Assembly (NCBI RefSeq): GCF_046036945.1
Contig: NZ_JBJQOQ010000007.1
Coordinates: forward strand, 124,001-188,000
Length of the DNA: 64,000 nucleotides
Direction: 5' to 3'
From: Brevibacillus_C sp046036945
GTDB taxonomy: Bacteria; Bacillota; Bacilli; Brevibacillales; Brevibacillaceae
This document shows, piece by piece, positions 15,113-22,733 of this stretch. Every line of letters begins with the position of its first letter. The first letter of the stretch is position 1. The position numbers were made by a program, and so were the translations under genes. The notes below the pieces were generated by a model. The model was not told the DNA's origin and did not search any database. It worked only from the letters and a program-made list of their open reading frames with translations.

Positions 15113-17092
15113 TTATAAATTCACACTTGTATCGGAAGGGACAAGCTTCTTTGCATCCTGCGGCCGCCGCGATTGAATGAACAGGACAATAGCGACCAGA
15201 CAGTACCCGATCACGTCGGAAATGATATGCGGCTCAATCAGCATCGCTCCGCCGACGAACAGGATAATGCGCTCCCAGACTTGCGTGCGGCGTATGAAAT
15301 ACCCCATTGCCGAACTGCTGATCCCGATCATCCCGATCAAGGCGGACAGCAGTCCGAAAAAGAGTGTCACAGGCTTATAGTCCACCAAAATGAGCACCGG
15401 ATTGTACACGAACATATACGGAATGAGAAATGCCGCCAGGGCCAGTTTCGTGGCGATTACCCCTGTCTTGAACGGATTGGCCCTGGCTATGCCCGCCCCC
15501 GCGTAAGCCGCCAAACAGACTGGCGGGGTGATATCGGCGACAATCCCGAAGTAAAAGACAAACAGGTGGGCGGCCATGGCCGGGACATCAAGGGCGATCA
15601 AGGCGGGGGCCGCCACGGTTGCCGTCACCACGTAGTTTGCCGTAGTGGGAAGGCCCATTCCCAAAATGATGCAGGCGATCATCGTGAAAAACAGGGTGAG
15701 GATCAGCACATTGCCTGCCAGCATAATAATTCCCCCGGCGATTTTGGAACCAAGGCCCGTCAACACCACGACTCCGACAATGATCCCGGCGCAGGCGCAT
15801 GCGGCGATGACGGGCAGCGCTGCTCTCGCCCCCTGCTCTAAAGCGTCGATGAAGCCTCTTACTGTAAACCGGGTTTCTCTAGAGAAAAAGCTGACGACAA
15901 ACGCCACGGCAATTCCGATCAAGGCGGCTCTGATCGGTGTCTTTCCGCTCAGCAGCGTGTAGATGATCATCAACAACGGCAGCAGAAGGTAGCCTTGCTT
16001 GATCAGCAATTCCTTCAGCCTGGGCAGTTGGCTTGCGGGCAAACCCAATATGCCTTGTTTTTTGGATTCAAAATGAACGCCCAAAAAGACGCCGGTAAAG
16101 TAAAGTACGGCAGGGATCGCAGCGTAAATCATAATTTGACTGTACGGGACACCGGTATACTCCGCCATGATGAAAGCAGCGGCACCCATGACAGGGGGCA
16201 TTATCTGGCCGCCGGTAGAGGCCGAAGCTTCCGTCGCCGCAGCGAATTCCGGCTTGTACCCTGTTTTTTTCATCATCGGAATGGTAAAAGACCCGGAGCC
16301 GACCGTGTTGGCTACGGAGCTGCCCGTAATCATTCCCTGCAGGGCGCTGGCTGCGACCGCCGCTTTGGCGGGTCCGCCGGTAAACCTTCCCGTCATCGCG
16401 AAGGCCAGATCGTTAAAATACTTTCCGATGCCGGTTTTCGTCAGCATCACGCCGAAGAATAAAAAGAGGAAGATAAAAGTGGATGAGACGCGGATGGGAA
16501 TCCCGAAAATGCCGTCTGTTTTAAAATAGAGATCAGAGGACAAGACAGACCAGCTGAAACCGCGATGGGAAAACATCGGAAGTTTATTTCCCCACAGGGC
16601 GTAGGCGATGGCGGCGATGGCGACGACAACGATCGGCAATCCGACGCAGCGCCGCGTCGCCTCGAGCACCAGCAGCACGCCGAGCGATGCGACGACGATA
16701 TCCATCGCTGTATAACCGAAAGAGGTTCTTTTCAACAGAGCATCAAATTCAAACACGTTATAATAGCAGACAAATATCGCCACGAAAGCGAGAATGATGT
16801 CGTACCAGGGCACGCCTGTCTGTTTCCTGTGCATCCCCGCTTTGATCGGGTACAAGAGAAAGATCAAGCCCAGCGCCGTTCCGAGGTGAACAGCTCCCTG
16901 AATCTGTGACTGCAGGATGCCAAACCAGGCCGTGTACATGTGGAAGACAGTCAAGGAAACCCCTAAAAATGTTACGACCCAAGCCCATAAGCCAAGATTT
17001 TTGCGGAACGTGCTCTCACGGTCGTACTTCTCCAAAATTTCTTCTACAGATAGTTGATTTTCTTGTTTTGCGTTTTTGGCCAAGCATTTCAC
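15113..17092 (-). CDS. TRAP transporter fused permease (4TM/12TM, TAXI type)
   Basis: This 659-residue polytopic protein unites the small DctQ-like and large DctM-like permease modules, as is usual for TAXI-type TRAP systems. The DctM part shows GMITGSSVANTVGSGSFTIP, the EASASTGGQIMPPVMGAAAFIM block and the late GMGLPTTANYVV, all typical. It moves an organic acid or amino acid with sodium or protons, using the receptor encoded upstream. The start is GTG 17090-17092 behind AGAAGG. An intrinsic terminator lies between it and the receptor gene, so it is probably made at lower level. The substrate is unknown; glutamate and other carboxylates are known for the class. Confidence 0.94.
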   Translation of the reverse strand: MKCLAKNAKQENQLSVEEILEKYDRESTFRKNLGLWAWVVTFLGVSLTVFHMYTAWFGILQSQIQGAVHLGTALGLIFLLYPIKAGMHRKQTGVPWYDIILAFVAIFVCYYNVFEFDALLKRTSFGYTAMDIVVASLGVLLVLEATRRCVGLPIVVVAIAAIAYALWGNKLPMFSHRGFSWSVLSSDLYFKTDGIFGIPIRVSSTFIFLFLFFGVMLTKTGIGKYFNDLAFAMTGRFTGGPAKAAVAASALQGMITGSSVANTVGSGSFTIPMMKKTGYKPEFAAATEASASTGGQIMPPVMGAAAFIMAEYTGVPYSQIMIYAAIPAVLYFTGVFLGVHFESKKQGILGLPASQLPRLKELLIKQGYLLLPLLMIIYTLLSGKTPIRAALIGIAVAFVVSFFSRETRFTVRGFIDALEQGARAALPVIAACACAGIIVGVVVLTGLGSKIAGGIIMLAGNVLILTLFFTMIACIILGMGLPTTANYVVTATVAAPALIALDVPAMAAHLFVFYFGIVADITPPVCLAAYAGAGIARANPFKTGVIATKLALAAFLIPYMFVYNPVLILVDYKPVTLFFGLLSALIGMIGISSSAMGYFIRRTQVWERIILFVGGAMLIEPHIISDVIGYCLVAIVLFIQSRRPQDAKKLVPSDTSVNL

Positions 17093-17110
17093 CGCCTTCT
17101 GTCATTTCAG

Positions 17111-17139
17111 AAAAAAGGCCAGACACAGAGTGTGTGGCC
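17111..17139 (-). terminator. Intrinsic terminator between TAXI receptor and permease genes
   Basis: On the minus strand, a 10-bp stem GGCCACACAC/GTGTCTGGCC with one mismatch and a 3-nt loop is followed by TTTTTT. It lies just after the receptor stop and before the permease start, as expected for partial termination that favours the receptor. Confidence 0.75.
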
Positions 17140-17165
17140 TTGTATGCTTGCTATGTCATCGGGAT

Positions 17166-18206
17166 TTATTGCAATACGCCGATTTCCTTATAGTATTTTT
17201 CCGCCCCCGGGTGCATGGGCAGTCCCTGCGAACCGTTCAAGGCGTTTTCCTTTGTCATGCTGACAGCCTGTGCGTGCGTATTTTGGTCTGCCTTTTCAAT
17301 CATCACCTTCGCCAGCTGATATGCCAGATCGTCGCTGATTTTGTCCGTGCTGCCGACCAGGATGGCAAAAGCCGAAATCGTATGGATATCCTCTTTTATC
17401 CATTCATACGTCCCTGCCGGAATGGCGTATTCGGTATACCCCGTCTTTTGCGTAATGGCAGCCAGCTCCGAACCGGTGATCTGCAGAAGCTTCGCATCCT
17501 TCGTTGCGGCTTGCAGTTCGGCGATGCTGGAGGCAGGAGCGCCCAAGATGCCGAAGGAAGCGTCAATGGTTCCGTCCTGCAAACGGTCCTTGGCAGCGCC
17601 GAACCCTTCGGAAAACGAGGTGTAGTCCCCTTCCTTGATGCCGTACGCTTCGAGAATCACCTTGGAAATCGTGTTCGTGGTGCTTCCGCCCGGGCCGATT
17701 GCGATGCGTTTTCCCTTCAGATCGGCAATCGAGTTGATGCCGCTGTTTTCCCTGACGAGGATTTGCACCACTTCAGGGTAGATGTGGCCGATAAAACCGA
17801 AGTTGGTCACTTTATGGTCTTTAAAATCTTCTTCTCCGTTGTAAGCCTCCAGGGCTGTCTTGTGAACGGCCATTCCGAGATCCAGTTCCCCCGTGCCGAT
17901 TTTGACCAGGTTTTCAACGGAGGCTCCTGTCGCCGTAGCCGTGATGTTCACGCTATCAATATTTTTGTTCCATACATTGGCCATTTCGCCGCCCAGCGGA
18001 TAATAGGTGCCGCCTGTACTCCCGGTACCGAGGACCAGCTCTTGCTTGGTGCCGGAGGCTTGCGGTGTTTGGGCCGGCTGCTGTGCCCCTTGCCCGCCTG
18101 ATTCACCTGCTGGCTGGGAACTCCCCGTCCCTCCGCCTCCGCAAGCGGCCAATGCCAATGCCAGAGACAGCAGCAGAGCGAGCAATGTCAGGATTTTCCT
18201 GTTCAA
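17166..18206 (-). CDS. TAXI-family TRAP transporter solute receptor (lipoprotein)
   Basis: This 346-residue receptor has a lipoprotein signal (lipobox LAAC, Cys22), a Gly/Ser/Gln-rich linker and the TAXI receptor domain. Family blocks include LVLGTGSTGGTYYPLGGEMA near the start, GKRIAIGPGGSTTNTISKVILEAYGI and the conserved GTIDASFGILGAPASSIAEL. The start is a TTG at 18204-18206, eight bases after GGGGGA; the more upstream ATG of the open frame would put charged residues before the signal peptide and lacks a ribosome site. It forms an operon-like pair with the fused permease, separated by a terminator. Confidence 0.93.
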   Translation of the reverse strand: MNRKILTLLALLLSLALALAACGGGGTGSSQPAGESGGQGAQQPAQTPQASGTKQELVLGTGSTGGTYYPLGGEMANVWNKNIDSVNITATATGASVENLVKIGTGELDLGMAVHKTALEAYNGEEDFKDHKVTNFGFIGHIYPEVVQILVRENSGINSIADLKGKRIAIGPGGSTTNTISKVILEAYGIKEGDYTSFSEGFGAAKDRLQDGTIDASFGILGAPASSIAELQAATKDAKLLQITGSELAAITQKTGYTEYAIPAGTYEWIKEDIHTISAFAILVGSTDKISDDLAYQLAKVMIEKADQNTHAQAVSMTKENALNGSQGLPMHPGAEKYYKEIGVLQ

Positions 18207-18360
18207 TGTACAATTCCCCCTTTTGGCTTTTTCCCTATGTAAATGACATGCTGCGAACAAAGTAATAAGACTGATAATCTATCTGATTATTCAAATTTGA
18301 TAGACATACTTGAAATATTACTATAAACAAAATATTCATTCAATATTTTCTCTGCTTTTT
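18207..18360. other. AT-rich leader of the TAXI transporter with an inverted repeat
   Basis: The region is much more AT-rich than its surroundings. It holds GATAATC (18273-18279) and GATTATT (18285-18291), an imperfect inverted repeat with a 5-nt gap, and the palindrome AATATT-GAATG-AATATT further upstream. These are candidate operator or promoter elements for the TAXI operon. I could not place a convincing -35/-10 pair. Confidence 0.3.
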
Positions 18361-18375
18361 TTTTCCAAATCAACG

Positions 18376-18413
18376 ACAAAAAGCCCGCCTCCCCTCCATC
18401 GGGAAAGCAGACT
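18376..18413 (-). terminator. Probable terminator of hppD
   Basis: On the minus strand, AGTCTGCTTTCCC pairs with GGGGAGGCGGGCT (several G-U pairs) around a short loop and is followed by TTTTTGTCG. It lies about 17 bp past the hppD stop. Confidence 0.6.
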
Positions 18414-18429
18414 TTGCCACTCGCCTGTA

Positions 18430-19518
18430 TCAAAGGTTGCCGCGGCGCTCCTGTTCACGCTCCAACGCTTCAAACAGCGCCTTGAAATTGCCGTTGCCAA
18501 AACCGCGGGCTCCCTTGCGCTGGATGATTTCGATGAACAGCGTGGGGCGGTCGACGATCGGCTTGCTGAATAGCTGCAGCAGGTAGCCTTCGTCGTCGCG
18601 GTCTACGAGAATCCGCAGTTTGCGGAGCTCCTCCAGGTCCTCGTCAATGCTGCCAACGCGGTCCTTCAAGTCCTCATAGTACGTGTCCGGTACGTGCAGA
18701 AAATCGACGCCGTTCTCCCGCAGCTTTGCAACGGTGCTGACGATATCTGTGGTGAGCAAAGCGATATGCTGCACACCCTGGCCCCGGTAAAATTCCAGGA
18801 ACTCCTGAATTTGCGATTTGCGCTTGCCTTCCGCCGGCTCATTGATGGGGAACTTGATCCGTCCGCCACCGCCCTGCATCACTTTGGACATCAGGGCGGA
18901 GTACTCCGTCGAGATGTCGTCATCCTTGAAATTTTGCACGGCAGTAAAGCCCATCACCTTTTCATAGTAGCCCACCCACTCATCCATCACTTCCACATTG
19001 CCGACGATGTGGTCGATCCCGATCAGGCCGGTGCCGTCAGCCTGGACGGGGGAATCGTATGGGACAAATCCCGGGAAAAAGAGGCCTTTGTACTGCTTTC
19101 GCTCAATCAGCGAGTGAACCGTGTCGCCGTACGTGCGAATCGTCGCTTTTTTCACCGTCCCGTCCAGATCGGAAAATTCAGTCGGTTCCATCACCGGAAC
19201 AGCCCCGCGTGAAACCGCTTCCCGAAAAGCCTGGTCGCAGTCCTCCACCGTAAGAGCAATATCTTTAACCCCTTCGCCATGCTCCCTGACAAACTCGGCG
19301 ATCGGGTGTTCCGGCACAAGTGCCCCGCTCACGACAAAGGTCAGGTGATTTTGTTTCAGCACATAGGACACCTTCTCGCGCGATCCCGTCTCCAGGCCCG
19401 AATAGGCTGTCGCCTTGAAGCCGAACGCCTTGGTTAAGTAATGCATGGCCTGTTTGGCATTGCCCACGTAAAACTCCACGTGATCCCAATCCTTGATCGG
19501 AAAAAAATCAGTCGCCAT
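18430..19518 (-). CDS. hppD: 4-Hydroxyphenylpyruvate dioxygenase
   Basis: This 362-residue Fe(II) enzyme converts 4-hydroxyphenylpyruvate to homogentisate in tyrosine breakdown. It has two vicinal-oxygen-chelate domains. The iron ligands are visible: His170 (GIDHIVGNV), His251 (GVQHIALLT) and Glu330 (TLFIEIIQR). The C-terminal helix block KGARGFGNGNFKALFEALE is diagnostic. The start is the ATG at 19518, preceded by TTTGGAGGGAAG; a TTG five codons upstream lies inside that ribosome site. No homogentisate dioxygenase or other tyrosine-pathway gene is nearby, so the rest of the pathway, or a pigment outlet, must lie elsewhere. Confidence 0.97.
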   Translation of the reverse strand: MATDFFPIKDWDHVEFYVGNAKQAMHYLTKAFGFKATAYSGLETGSREKVSYVLKQNHLTFVVSGALVPEHPIAEFVREHGEGVKDIALTVEDCDQAFREAVSRGAVPVMEPTEFSDLDGTVKKATIRTYGDTVHSLIERKQYKGLFFPGFVPYDSPVQADGTGLIGIDHIVGNVEVMDEWVGYYEKVMGFTAVQNFKDDDISTEYSALMSKVMQGGGGRIKFPINEPAEGKRKSQIQEFLEFYRGQGVQHIALLTTDIVSTVAKLRENGVDFLHVPDTYYEDLKDRVGSIDEDLEELRKLRILVDRDDEGYLLQLFSKPIVDRPTLFIEIIQRKGARGFGNGNFKALFEALEREQERRGNL

Positions 19519-19756
19519 TGCTCTTCCCTCCAAAATAGATTTACTCTGAGATTAATTGGGAAGTACTCGTCCCCGCAAGAACACGGATTGCCGCATAACT
19601 GCTTTGAAACGTTGCAGCAATAGATTGATATGATACCCAGCATATTCGCAACCAGGACCGCAAGTGAACAAACTGGCAGCGTCAGCAGGGAATCTGGTTT
19701 CCGGCAGATAAGTATACACAGGGAAGAGAGCAACAGCGAAAGGAAGGGAATTGGGC

Positions 19757-20461
19757 ATGGGCAAATCACATTGGGACAGCCAGGTCACACAGGAGTGGAA
19801 CCGAAACGCAGCCAACTGGCATTCGCGCAGCAAGGAGATGTGGGAGTCAGGGAGCCGCAAAACGGTGCTGCCGCTGTTTACCCGCCTGGTCGCGGCAGAC
19901 AGCGGCCCGGTCCTGGATGCCGGCTGCGGCGACGGGTACGCCAGCCTGAAGCTGGCCCGCGGCGGCTACCGCGTGCAGGGTGTGGATATCTCTGACGACA
20001 TGGTCCGGCTGGCCAACCAGCAGGCTGCCGGCGTGAATGGCGTCTCCTTTCAAACCGGCGACGTGACGGGGCTGCCTTTCGCCGACGGCGCTTTTGCGGG
20101 GATCCTCTCAATCAACGTCGTAGAGTGGACGGAGCGGCCGCTTGCCGCGCTGGAAGAATTTCACCGTCTGCTGCATCCGGGGGGCGTCCTTCTGCTCGGG
20201 ATTCTCGGCCCGACTGCCGGACCGCGCGGCTACAGCTTTCCGCGTCTGTACGGAAAGCCGGCGATTCAAAACACGATGATGCCGTGGGAGGCATGCCGGC
20301 TGGCCGAGGAGACCGGTTTTCGCCTCCTTGCCGAAGAGCATGTCTACAAGGAAGGAGTGACACCCGACATCGCCGGCCGTCTGTCTGTGGAACTGCGGCA
20401 GGCTGTCAGCTTCATGACCCTGTTCGGACTGAGAAAGCAAGGAACAGCAGCGTCCGGTTGA
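19757..20461 (+). CDS. Class I SAM-dependent methyltransferase
   Basis: This 234-residue methyltransferase is of the UbiE/COQ5-like type. Motif I is VLDAGCGDGYASLKLA (52-67), the acidic ribose-binding residue follows at VQGVDISDDMV, and the later motifs are TGDVTGLPFADGAFAGILSI and a post-motif PGGVLLLGI. The substrate could be a small molecule or lipid; nothing in the context narrows it. ATG 19757 has AGGAAGGG eight bases upstream and is preferred over TTG 19751. The gene is alone between hppD (divergent) and a decayed region. Confidence 0.9.
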   Translation: MGKSHWDSQVTQEWNRNAANWHSRSKEMWESGSRKTVLPLFTRLVAADSGPVLDAGCGDGYASLKLARGGYRVQGVDISDDMVRLANQQAAGVNGVSFQTGDVTGLPFADGAFAGILSINVVEWTERPLAALEEFHRLLHPGGVLLLGILGPTAGPRGYSFPRLYGKPAIQNTMMPWEACRLAEETGFRLLAEEHVYKEGVTPDIAGRLSVELRQAVSFMTLFGLRKQGTAASG

Positions 20462-20548
20462 AGCAGAGCGAAATACTATGTTATGGGGACATTTGGTCAG
20501 ATAGGGTATAGAAGAAACCGAAGCGCTTTAGACTGAACCTCATACATG

Positions 20549-20605
20549 AAACAGCGGCGACCTAAGACCTGAAAATAAGGTCTTAGACTTGCCGCTGTTT
20601 TTATT
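20549..20605. terminator. Long hairpin downstream of the methyltransferase gene
   Basis: AAACAGCGGC (20549-20558) pairs with GCCGCTGTTT (20591-20600), and inside it CCTAAGACCT pairs with AGGTCTTAG; T-rich sequence follows. It is a strong hairpin that could terminate transcription from either side, and it also marks the broken end of the hydrolase fragment. Confidence 0.7.
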
Positions 20606-20608
20606 GAA

Positions 20609-20761
20609 CCTATCATATCCGCCCCTTCCCTCCAAAGTCAGTAAACTTGCCGCGAGAATTGTTTTTGTAAGAACAACTTCGTGTTCATAGGGAATCACCG
20701 GGTCTTCTGTGCCATGTATAACAAGCGCGGGAACTTCGATTTCTTCAGTTCTAAACAGATG
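20609..20761 (-). pseudogene. Remnant of an alpha/beta hydrolase gene (C-terminal fragment)
   Basis: Read on the minus strand from 20761, the frame gives an alpha/beta-hydrolase tail: HLFRTEEIEVPALVIHGTED, then PVIPYEHEVVLTKTILAA and LLTLEGRGGYDRF. This is the family pattern of the acid-bearing strand (VIHGTEDPVIP, with the catalytic Asp) followed by the approach to the catalytic His. The expected GxGH end is lost as the frame runs into the hairpin at 20549. The frame is closed upstream by TAG (20762-20764), so there is no nucleophile half and no start. It is a gene relic lying directly after the broken mph gene. Confidence 0.65.
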
Positions 20762-20782
20762 CTATTGCGGTACCTCCGTGAC

Positions 20783-21507
20783 TTAATTCACGTTCCAGTT
20801 CGCAATCATCCCCCTAGCCATTTCCATATCGGTTTCTTTCCCTGTCGTTAGTGCGAACTTGGCTACCATAGCCGGATACGCGGCCCATTGCTCCGCGATA
20901 TGCTCATTCATGCGAGGCCATGTTCTTCCCCCTGCTTTTTCATATCGTCCTAACAAATCCCGCAGTCCCTTATCACCAAAGAGGGCATAAAGGATCACAA
21001 AATCCTTGCCTGGATCGGCAATCTCAGCTTCTGTCCAGTCAATCAATCCGGTTACGCGCTGACTATCGTCAACGAGAATATGTGGGGGGTGTAAATCCCC
21101 ATGATTAAAAACCGAATGTTCCGGCCAATACGTGTCCGTGGACAACCATGCCATCCATCTGTCATACAACTTAGCAGGGATGGTAAAGCTTTGTTTTATT
21201 TCCTCGATATTGGCGGCGAAAGCATCTCGTGCCTCCTTCGGCGTTTTGTAACGTACGCCTTCCCGTACCGCTTCTCCGTGTTCAATGGTATGCAATGACG
21301 CTAATGTGGTGGCTAGGGAATGAAAGAATTCAACCGAGAGTGATTTCTGAGGGAACAATCGTCATCCTTTGCAAATGCAACGAAAAAATCCAAGCCTGAT
21401 TCGTTTACATCAAAATGATCGGGATTCAGCTGCAAACCGTTTTGTGCGGCGCAGGCTAAGAGCTCGCGCTTCACATCCTGATAATCATTCGAATTTTCTC
21501 TTTTCAT
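20783..21507 (-). pseudogene. mph: Macrolide 2'-phosphotransferase gene with internal deletion
   Basis: Two frames together make an Mph-type macrolide kinase lacking its middle. The N-terminal part starts at ATG 21507 (AAGGAG nine bases upstream) and encodes MKRENSNDYQDVKREL through LDFFVAFAKDDD. After about 21355 the frame changes, and the C-terminal lobe follows from LSVEFFHSLATTLASLHTIE, with the catalytic loop FNHGDLHPPHILVDD, the metal-binding GLIDWTEAEIADPG and the family end. Compared with Mph enzymes (about 300 aa), some 60-75 codons of the kinase N-lobe, including the ATP-binding Lys, are missing, and the two parts are out of frame. The gene should be non-functional unless the assembly is wrong here. 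Confidence 0.8.
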
Positions 21508-21530
21508 AAAGGCACTCTCCTTATCGGCAA

Positions 21531-21561
21531 AATAAAAAACACAGACAATGAAACGTCTGTG
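21531..21561 (-). promoter_or_regulatory. Attenuator-like terminator in the mph leader
   Basis: On the minus strand, CACAGAC/GTCTGTG (21540-21561) with an 8-nt loop is followed by TTTTTT and ends 24 bases before the mph start. An intrinsic terminator inside the leader of a macrolide-resistance gene is the hallmark of ribosome-mediated attenuation. An ORF from ATG 21606 reads through it and contains the macrolide-arrest-like motif RLR (IFRLRLHRRF), but it lacks a clear ribosome site and has no stop before mph. Confidence 0.6.
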
Positions 21562-21606
21562 CAGCCGTAATCGAAATATGAAATGCCCTATGCCCGCAAT
21601 TATCAT

Positions 21607-21930
21607 AACTCATAAGGTCGGAAAAGAACCACTCCAAATACGAGTGATGATTACGAAAGGCGAACTCACGTCAGCAGGCAAACCAATCCCGATTACTCTG
21701 CACAATACAGGGCAGAAATAGCAGTCGCAAATATTTGCAATGCTTTTAAAATCGGGATTAAATTAGCACACGTAACCCTCCATTCGCCATATAACACGAT
21801 ATTATCATATACAAGTCAAACAATCTACAGCGTTTAACGATTCCTGCCCGTTAGCGTGATGATTCTCGTTCAGTCTATATCTTTTTTTGTTTAGTCAGAA
21901 GCCATTCATCTGACCAAGTCTTTGGCACAT
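21607..21930. other. Non-coding stretch upstream of the mph remnant
   Basis: I see no gene here. It is AT-rich for the window and contains a spaced inverted repeat AATCCCGATT (21685-21694) and AATCGGGATT (21750-21759). It probably holds the old mph promoter, for which I could not choose boxes. Confidence 0.5.
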
Positions 21931-21979
21931 AAACAAAACGAAGGCAGCTGCCGGAACACCTCAATTGGCAGCTGCCTTC
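21931..21979 (-). terminator. Terminator of the ugp operon
   Basis: A perfect 13-bp stem GAAGGCAGCTGCC/GGCAGCTGCCTTC (21940-21979) is followed on the minus strand by GTTTTGTTT. It lies 16 bp after the ugpQ stop. Confidence 0.88.
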
Positions 21980-21994
21980 GCGTCTTCGCTTGAC

Positions 21995-22720
21995 TTACGT
22001 GTATTTGACCTCGGGCATCAGGTCGGGGTGATTGGTGCAAATCTGAATATCGTGATGCCAGCCCATGATCGTCCGCATCACCTGCGGGTTGTCTACTGTC
22101 CAGGCGATCACTGTATAACCATCGGCGATGGCAAGCTGGACGAAGTCGGCCGTCAGGTACGGGTAGGCCATGGAAATCACAGAGGCGCCGGCAGCCTGCA
22201 GCTGTTCAAAGAGCAGCACGGGTTTGCCGCAGAAGATCAGCCCGGTTTTGATCCCCGGAGCAAGCGCGTGCACGCACCTGATTGCCTCGTGCTGAAAGGA
22301 AGTGATGTACACCTCTGAAGCCATGTCGAAATGTTCGACCAACTGGACTACTTTCTTCACCTGCTCGAAATGCCACTCGCCAGCCAGTTTCAACTCGATG
22401 TTGAGCGTACATTTGCCCTTGACCGCGGTCAGCGCCTCTTCCAGTGTCGGGATGGGTTCTCCGCTGAAGCGGGCGTCCATCCAGCCGCCGGCGTCCAATT
22501 CCTTCAATTGCCGGCAGGTATGGTCGGTCAGCAAGCCTTTGCCATCAGTCGTCCGCTCCAGCGTAAAGTCGTGAAACAGCACCGGCACTCCGTCCGCGGA
22601 GAACTGTACATCCACCTCAATCGCCCGAACAGACGGTTCCGAAAGCGCAAGCTTGATTGCCGCCATCGTATTTTCCGGCGCCTTGCCGCTCCAGCCGCGA
22701 TGAGCCATACAGATGTTCAT
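21995..22720 (-). CDS. ugpQ: Glycerophosphodiester phosphodiesterase (UgpQ type)
   Basis: This 241-residue cytosolic enzyme hydrolyses glycerophosphodiesters to sn-glycerol-3-phosphate and an alcohol. The GDPD motifs are HRG (7-9), PENT (15-18), E35-x-D37 (AIEVDVQ) and HD (50-51), with later NIELK; there is no signal peptide. ATG 22720 lies five bases after GGAGGGG and is preferred over the in-frame GTG two codons upstream. It is the last gene of the ugpCAEBQ operon, 13 bp after ugpB, so imported diesters can be cleaved at once for phosphate and glycerol. Confidence 0.95.
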   Translation of the reverse strand: MNICMAHRGWSGKAPENTMAAIKLALSEPSVRAIEVDVQFSADGVPVLFHDFTLERTTDGKGLLTDHTCRQLKELDAGGWMDARFSGEPIPTLEEALTAVKGKCTLNIELKLAGEWHFEQVKKVVQLVEHFDMASEVYITSFQHEAIRCVHALAPGIKTGLIFCGKPVLLFEQLQAAGASVISMAYPYLTADFVQLAIADGYTVIAWTVDNPQVMRTIMGWHHDIQICTNHPDLMPEVKYT

Positions 22721-22733
22721 GGACACCCCTCCA

